From Dongia_A sp035274225 (GTDB lineage Bacteria > Pseudomonadota > Alphaproteobacteria > Dongiales > Dongiaceae), in assembly GCA_035274225.1 (NCBI GenBank), contig DATEOK010000346.1:1-18282 (forward strand): a stretch of DNA of 18,282 nucleotides, given 5' to 3'. Of this stretch, positions 14,536 through 18,282 are shown in pieces (the first letter of the stretch is position 1; the number at the start of each line of letters is the position of its first letter). The translations under genes were made by a program, and so were the position numbers. Below the pieces are notes generated by a model, which was given only the letters and a program-made list of their open reading frames with translations, was not told the origin of the DNA and did not search any database.

Positions 14536-14570
14536 ATGGCGGGCGGTTCAGCCCATGAACTGCCCGCCAT
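14536..14570 (+). terminator. Long stem-loop at the convergent gene ends
   Basis: ATGGCGGGCGGTTCA (14536-14550) pairs with TGAACTGCCCGCCAT (14556-14570): 15 pairs with one G-U and a five-base loop, starting 12 bases after the acidic-protein stop. The structure includes the stop and last codons of the opposite dehydrogenase gene. No T tract follows, but the stem is strong enough to stop or protect the transcript. Confidence 0.5.
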
Positions 14571-15312
14571 TCACTTCGATGACCTGCCCCGTCACATAGC
14601 CCGATAACGCGTCGGAGGCGAGGAACAGCGCGGTTCCGGCGCAATCCTCGGCGCGGCCCAACCGCGCCAGCGGGATCGACTTGCGGGTCGCCTCCAGCTT
14701 CTCCGGCGTCGAATGCCGCTCGTGGAAGGCCGTCGCGATGGTGCCGGGCGATAGTGCATTGACGCGGATATTCTGCGGCGCCAGTTCGCGGGCCAGCGAG
14801 CGGGTGAAGGTCGAGACAAACGCCTTGGCGCCGCTGTAGATGCTGGAGCCCGGCGAGCCGCCGGTGCGGGCGGAAATCGAGCTGACGTTGACGATGGAGC
14901 CCCGGCCGTTCGGCTTCATCGCTTCGGCCCCCGCCTTGCAGGCGTGGACCAGCTGCCGGACGTTGAGGTCGATCACCGCGTCGAAGAATTCGTCGTCCAG
15001 CGTTTCGACCGGCCGGCGCGCCACCATGCCGCCGGCATTGTTGACCAGCACATCCAGCTTGCCGAACGCCTCGACGGTGCGGTTGACGAGTTCGTCCGCG
15101 GCCTTGGCTTCAATGATGTCGCTTTGCAGCAGCAGCGCCTCGCCGCCGGTGCGGTGGATCCGCTCCGCGATATCTTGCGCGGCCATGCTGCCCGCATGGT
15201 AGTGGACCACGACCTTCATCCCGGCCGCACCGAAGGCGGCGGAGATCGCACCGCCGATGCCGGTGGCTCCGCCCGTGACGAGCGCGACGCGCCCTTTGAG
15301 ATCTTCGAACAT
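14548..15312 (-). CDS. Short-chain dehydrogenase/reductase, classical SDR
   Basis: 254 residues, typical for a classical NAD(P)(H)-dependent SDR. Cofactor motif TGGATGIG at 13-20, NNAG at 91-94, catalytic serine region VNVSSISAR (Ser144/145) and YSGAK with Tyr159 and Lys163 are all present, followed by the usual RVNALSPGTIATAF. The overall look is of the 3-oxoacyl-ACP reductase / glucose-dehydrogenase-like group, so the substrate is open. An Arg/Asn does not follow the GG of the cofactor motif, so NAD versus NADP preference is unclear. The start at 15312 (MFEDLKGRVALVTGG) fits the family. The upstream DUF2189 gene ends 43 bases before it. A hairpin in that gap includes the start codon. Confidence 0.9.
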   Translation of the reverse strand: MFEDLKGRVALVTGGATGIGGAISAAFGAAGMKVVVHYHAGSMAAQDIAERIHRTGGEALLLQSDIIEAKAADELVNRTVEAFGKLDVLVNNAGGMVARRPVETLDDEFFDAVIDLNVRQLVHACKAGAEAMKPNGRGSIVNVSSISARTGGSPGSSIYSGAKAFVSTFTRSLARELAPQNIRVNALSPGTIATAFHERHSTPEKLEATRKSIPLARLGRAEDCAGTALFLASDALSGYVTGQVIEVNGGQFMG

Positions 15313-15339
15313 GGCCGCACTCTCGGGCAGCCATGTTCG
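15306..15339 (-). promoter_or_regulatory. Hairpin enclosing the SDR start codon
   Basis: CGAACATGGC (15306-15315) and GCCATGTTCG (15330-15339) are perfect 10-base inverted arms with a 14-base loop. In the minus-strand transcript the AUG of the dehydrogenase lies in the 3' arm, and the only purine-rich ribosome-site-like bases (GAGAG) are in the loop. Folding would hide the start codon. It could alternatively act as a terminator of the upstream DUF2189 gene. Confidence 0.45.
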
Positions 15340-15355
15340 AGGTGTCAATGACTCG

Positions 15356-16252
15356 TTATGCGTGGTGGCGCGGCACCAGCTTGCGATAGAGGTGCCAGGT
15401 GGCGTGACACAGCACCGGCATCACGATCACCAGGCCGATGGCGAGCGGGATCGCACCCAGGATCAATCCGCCGGCGACGATCAGCCCCCAAGTGGCGACC
15501 GGAACCGGGTTCGCCCTGGCGGCCCGGATCGAGGTCAGCACCGCCGTTCCGAGCCCGACGTCACGGTCGAGCAGCAGCGGGAAGGCAACGACGGTAGTGA
15601 CCAGGGCTACGACGGCGAACAGGAAGCCGACGCCGCAACCGACGACAATCAGCCACCAACCCGCCTGGGTCAGGAACAGGTCGTGGATAAAGCGGCCCGC
15701 CGTGTCGGCCGTGGTCGGCCCCTGTGTCGCCTGGTAGATGCCCCAGGCACAGACCAGCCAGAGCAAGTACATCGCAACCAGCAGCATGCCGGCCATCATG
15801 ATCTTGCCGAAGTTGCGCGAGCGCGCGACGCTGAGGGCGTTGGCCCAGCTGTGGTTGTCGGTGTGGTGGCGCTGCAGGTTGAGCTCGCGCCGCCGGCTCA
15901 TCTCGTAGAGGAACACGCCGACGAACGGGCCCAGGATCGCCGAGCCGGACACGATCGGGAACACCAGCGGAATGAGCTCGTAGCGGAACGACGCCGCGAT
16001 CACGATCAGCGAAATGATCGGATAGACCGCGATCAGGAAAATGATGTCGGTGCGATAGGCCATGAAATCGTCGAACCCCTTCGTCAGCACCTCCTTGAGG
16101 TCGGCGACGGTGATCTGGCTGACCGCAATCTCGCGCGAGAACAGGTGGGTCGAGGTGTGCTGGACCGAGCGGCTGGCCTCACCGACGCCGCCGGCCACTT
16201 CGCGCAACTCGTCCACCACCCATTCGACGGGGTTCCGGATCGTCTGAGCCAT
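15356..16252 (-). CDS. DUF2189 integral membrane protein
   Basis: 298 residues of the DUF2189 family, multi-span membrane proteins of unknown function common in Alphaproteobacteria. The first about 60 residues are soluble (ITVADLKEVLTKGFDDFMAYR marks the family entry). About six hydrophobic segments follow, including FLIAVYPIISLIVIAASF, IMMAGMLLVAMYLLWLVCAW and WWLIVVGCGVGFLFAVVAL, with the loop FPLLLDRDVGLGTAV typical of the family. The end is the short basic tail RKLVPRHHA. GGAGG eight bases before the ATG at 16252 fixes the start. It may be co-transcribed with the SDR gene 43 bases downstream. Confidence 0.88.
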   Translation of the reverse strand: MAQTIRNPVEWVVDELREVAGGVGEASRSVQHTSTHLFSREIAVSQITVADLKEVLTKGFDDFMAYRTDIIFLIAVYPIISLIVIAASFRYELIPLVFPIVSGSAILGPFVGVFLYEMSRRRELNLQRHHTDNHSWANALSVARSRNFGKIMMAGMLLVAMYLLWLVCAWGIYQATQGPTTADTAGRFIHDLFLTQAGWWLIVVGCGVGFLFAVVALVTTVVAFPLLLDRDVGLGTAVLTSIRAARANPVPVATWGLIVAGGLILGAIPLAIGLVIVMPVLCHATWHLYRKLVPRHHA

Positions 16253-16453
16253 GGTGTTTCCTCCGAACGCTGTTGGTTCGAGAGGCCGTCGGCACTGCTC
16301 AGGGCCGCATCATCGATGGACAGCCGGCGCGGGCTCTGCCGCCTGCGGCGCATGCCCAAGTCAGACAACGGTCGGGCAAAGCCGCGACCCGTCTAGGGGC
16401 AAGTATACGCCCGACGACGGACGGCGCCAGCCCCTATGAACGAGGAAGTATGG

Positions 16454-16993
16454 TTAGCGCAGGGACGCGCTGACGTAGCGCTCGAAATGCGCCAGATCCG
16501 GCGTCTTGGCGCCGACGATCTTGCCTTCGTCGTCCCAGCGGCGGAGCTTGACGGCGTCGTCGGCATAGAGCTCGCCGGCGAAGCGCCCGGCTTCATCGGC
16601 CTTCATCACGCCGCCCTGCAGGTGCAGGCTCTGCACCGAGGCGGGCGACAGCAGATCGAAATAGCCGGGCTCGACAGCCGCGAGGTAGCGCTTGGCAGCG
16701 ACGTGCAGGCGCACCGGCTCGGTCACGTCGGAGCCAAAATACCGCGACAGGAAGGCGGAGCCGAGGCTCTCGTGCTGCGCATCGATGCCCTGGTCGGCGA
16801 TGTCGACCGGCAGATCGTGGATCAGGTGGCCGATGTCGTGCAGCAGGGTCGCCGCGATCAGTGCCGGACTGGCACCGTCGCGCTCGGCGCAGGTGGCGCA
16901 TTGCAGCGCATGCTCGATCTGCGAGACGCCCTCGCCGTAGGTCTCGACGCCGCGGCGGGCGAAGGCGGCGCGGATTTGCTCGAGCGCGGTCAT
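16454..16993 (-). CDS. tmpB: HD-domain diiron oxygenase, PhnZ/TmpB-like
   Basis: 179 residues. It belongs to the HD-domain mixed-valence diiron oxygenases that break the C-P bond of alpha-hydroxylated phosphonates, releasing phosphate. Candidate iron ligands are His28 (QIEHALQ), His52-Asp53 (LLHDIGH), His74 (DAQHE), His97 (RLHVAAKRYL) and Asp154/155 (RRWDDEGK). Their spacing agrees with PhnZ ligands 34, 58/59, 80, 104 and 161 as I recall them. A YGE motif at 19-21 sits before the first His, where PhnZ has its Tyr/Glu pair. The start ATG overlaps the stop of the upstream oxygenase gene (ATGA), so translation is coupled. A TmpB role (trimethylaminoethylphosphonate to glycine betaine) is favoured by the partner type; PhnZ (to glycine) is the alternative. 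Confidence 0.82.
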   Translation of the reverse strand: MTALEQIRAAFARRGVETYGEGVSQIEHALQCATCAERDGASPALIAATLLHDIGHLIHDLPVDIADQGIDAQHESLGSAFLSRYFGSDVTEPVRLHVAAKRYLAAVEPGYFDLLSPASVQSLHLQGGVMKADEAGRFAGELYADDAVKLRRWDDEGKIVGAKTPDLAHFERYVSASLR

Positions 16994-18117
16994 TCGGCCG
17001 CCTGCTGGGCCTTGGCGATCTGCCGGCGCAATAGGCGTTGGCGGCTCTCCAACCCGTCCTTGTCGACGTAGCAGCCTTGCAAGTGACGCCGCCCGAGATT
17101 GGCATCGAACGCGGTGCGGCCGTGCAAGGCGCGCTCGTTCTGCATCACCAGCAGATCGCCGGGCGCGAGGCGGAAGATCAACTCGCGCTCCGGCTGCTTC
17201 AGGATCTGCGCGAAGTTGCGATAGGCCTCGTACCACGGCTCGACCATATCGACCGGGACGTCGATGCCGGCAAAGGAGCGATTGTTGAAATGCACGGCCG
17301 TCAGCCGCCCTTCGAAATCGACCGAGATCAGCGGCGTGCGGCTCTGCAGGTCGGCATCCTTGTCGGCGAAGCGGAAGCTGGCCGGCACGAGCGTCAGCAG
17401 CTCGAACTGCTCCGGCGCCCAGGCGCGCAATTGCTCCGCCGCCGCGAAACCGTCGACCAGGATGGAATCGCCACCCGGCGCGTCCGAGACCAGGCAATGC
17501 AACAACTGCACGCCCGGGGTGGGGTCGCGGTACGGATTGTCGCTGTGCACGCCGAGCCCGAGCGCGGTATTGGCGAGGTTGTTCGGATCCGGCACCGAGA
17601 TGACGTCGAACAGCTTGCCGTAGTTGGTCGTGCGCACGAACCCGAGGCGGTCGCCCACCTCCGCGACCATGCCAGGACGCACCGGCACGTTGCGCAGCAA
17701 GCCGAAGCCATGGACGTGATACCCCTCCAGCCACGCCAGCTCGGCAGCCGGATCGCGCGCGATGCTCGGCCAGTCGCCTTCCGGCAGCTGTCCAAGATCG
17801 GCGCCCCACAGCTTGATCGGCGCGGCGGGCGGGGACTTCAGGTTATGCTCGTAGAGAAATGTCGCGGGATAGGTGGAGACGTGGTCCTCGTCCTGCCACG
17901 TCACGCGCACACTGCCGTCGCTTTGCATCGCGATACGCTCGATCTGCGGCTGCTCCGGCAGGTCGACGATCTCGAACAGGCGCTGGCCGCTCGGGTGGCG
18001 GCATTGCGCGCAGGGGCATTGGTCGCGCAGCCAGATCGGGGGCCAGAAGCTGGTGGTGCCGTCGCTCCAGGTGGCGGCGAGCCCGCCCTTCTCCCGTTCA
18101 GCCAGCACGATGCGCAT
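16990..18117 (-). CDS. tmpA: Fe(II)/2-oxoglutarate oxygenase, gamma-butyrobetaine hydroxylase/TmpA-like
   Basis: 375 residues. The N-terminal domain (about 1-90) is the GBBH-like/DUF971 zinc domain with Cys34, Cys36, Cys39 (QCPCAQC) and His79 as likely ligands. The C-terminal part is a TauD-type jelly-roll dioxygenase with the iron triad His191-x-Asp193 (GVHSDNPYRD) and His332 (RALHGRTAFD), and Arg343/344 (GRRHLQG) for 2-oxoglutarate. Gamma-butyrobetaine hydroxylase makes carnitine; the homologous TmpA hydroxylates trimethylaminoethylphosphonate next to phosphorus. The overlapping PhnZ/TmpB-like gene and the upstream dehydrogenase argue for the phosphonate reaction. GGAG upstream of the ATG at 18117 supports the start, which is four bases after the preceding stop. 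Annotation pipelines could well call it a carnitine-synthesis enzyme. Confidence 0.83.
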   Translation of the reverse strand: MRIVLAEREKGGLAATWSDGTTSFWPPIWLRDQCPCAQCRHPSGQRLFEIVDLPEQPQIERIAMQSDGSVRVTWQDEDHVSTYPATFLYEHNLKSPPAAPIKLWGADLGQLPEGDWPSIARDPAAELAWLEGYHVHGFGLLRNVPVRPGMVAEVGDRLGFVRTTNYGKLFDVISVPDPNNLANTALGLGVHSDNPYRDPTPGVQLLHCLVSDAPGGDSILVDGFAAAEQLRAWAPEQFELLTLVPASFRFADKDADLQSRTPLISVDFEGRLTAVHFNNRSFAGIDVPVDMVEPWYEAYRNFAQILKQPERELIFRLAPGDLLVMQNERALHGRTAFDANLGRRHLQGCYVDKDGLESRQRLLRRQIAKAQQAAE

Positions 18118-18121
18118 GCAC

Positions 18122-18282
18122 TCAGCTCCAGGGCAGTGAATAGGTCTTGACGTTGGTGAAGGCCTTCATGGCCTCGATCACGCCTTCCTTGTAGCCGAGG
18201 CCGCTGTCCTTGATGCCGCCGAACGGCGACATCTCGATCCGGTAGCCCGGCACTTCCCGCACGTTCACCGTGCCGACCACCA
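18122..18282 (-). CDS. Aldehyde dehydrogenase C-terminus, phosphonoacetaldehyde dehydrogenase-like, cut by window
   Basis: Only the last 52 residues are in the window. They are a clear aldehyde dehydrogenase superfamily C-terminus: the segment EMSPFGGIKDSGLGYKEG is the conserved block preceding the C-terminal oligomerisation strand, followed by AFTNVKTYSLPW. The preceding VREVPGYRIE and the SLPW ending are what I recall of phosphonoacetaldehyde dehydrogenases (PhnY of the phnWAY pathway), which convert phosphonoacetaldehyde to phosphonoacetate. The catalytic Cys and NAD site are outside the window, so the substrate is tentative. It is the upstream gene of the tmpA/tmpB-like pair, four bases from tmpA, and so probably in the same operon. 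Confidence 0.8.
   Translation of the reverse strand, partial: VVGTVNVREVPGYRIEMSPFGGIKDSGLGYKEGVIEAMKAFTNVKTYSLPWS

Noticed and set aside
17038..18150. Plus-strand frame of 370 codons
   Set aside because: Antisense to the TmpA-like oxygenase, whose iron and zinc ligands are all in place.

Overview
The window reads as a GC-rich alphaproteobacterial chromosome segment. The best taxonomic hints are the siroheme synthase / DUF2849 / siroheme sulfite reductase / DUF934 operon, the DUF2189 membrane protein, the Zur-type regulator and the methyl-accepting chemotaxis protein. Together they suggest a Rhodospirillales- or Rhizobiales-like soil or water bacterium, but the genus cannot be told from the sequence alone. 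No IS element, CRISPR array, tRNA or rRNA was recognised.

Layout, left to right. Bases 1-1651 hold the 3' part of a choline-dehydrogenase-type GMC oxidoreductase (+). A 68-residue membrane peptide (-) and about 620 bases without a convincing gene follow. Next come a YcaD-like MFS transporter (-) divergent from a HIT-family protein (+), then a coupled pair on the minus strand (MTA/SAH-nucleosidase-like enzyme and a 73-residue membrane protein), and an exported fasciclin-domain protein (-). Divergent from the fasciclin gene is the broken 5' end of a DNA photolyase gene. It runs directly into the 3' end of a methyl-accepting chemotaxis protein (-). A conserved-looking orphan gene (+) follows.

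Bases 9257-13189 are an assimilatory sulfur operon (-): cysG, DUF2849, siroheme nitrite/sulfite reductase and DUF934. CysG supplies the siroheme that the reductase needs. A Zur-like regulator is transcribed divergently from it, and after zur comes a secreted, extremely acidic protein built of 11-residue repeats. A short-chain dehydrogenase and a DUF2189 membrane protein (both -) come next.

The right end (16454-18282, -) is the most interesting part. It is a tight operon of an aldehyde dehydrogenase resembling phosphonoacetaldehyde dehydrogenase (only its C-terminus is in the window), a gamma-butyrobetaine-hydroxylase-like Fe(II)/2-oxoglutarate oxygenase, and a PhnZ/TmpB-like HD-domain diiron oxygenase. 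The oxygenase pair matches the two-step oxidative C-P bond cleavage logic known from PhnY*/PhnZ and TmpA/TmpB. The operon is therefore a candidate for catabolism of an aminoethylphosphonate or its N-methylated form. With a trimethylated substrate the product would be glycine betaine, which is also the end product of the choline pathway represented at the left edge.

Regulatory signals seen directly include a perfect TGTGA-N6-TCACA palindrome between the fasciclin and photolyase genes, a plausible sigma70-type promoter for the sulfur operon, a hairpin that encloses the start codon of the short-chain dehydrogenase, and several stem-loops just downstream of stop codons.
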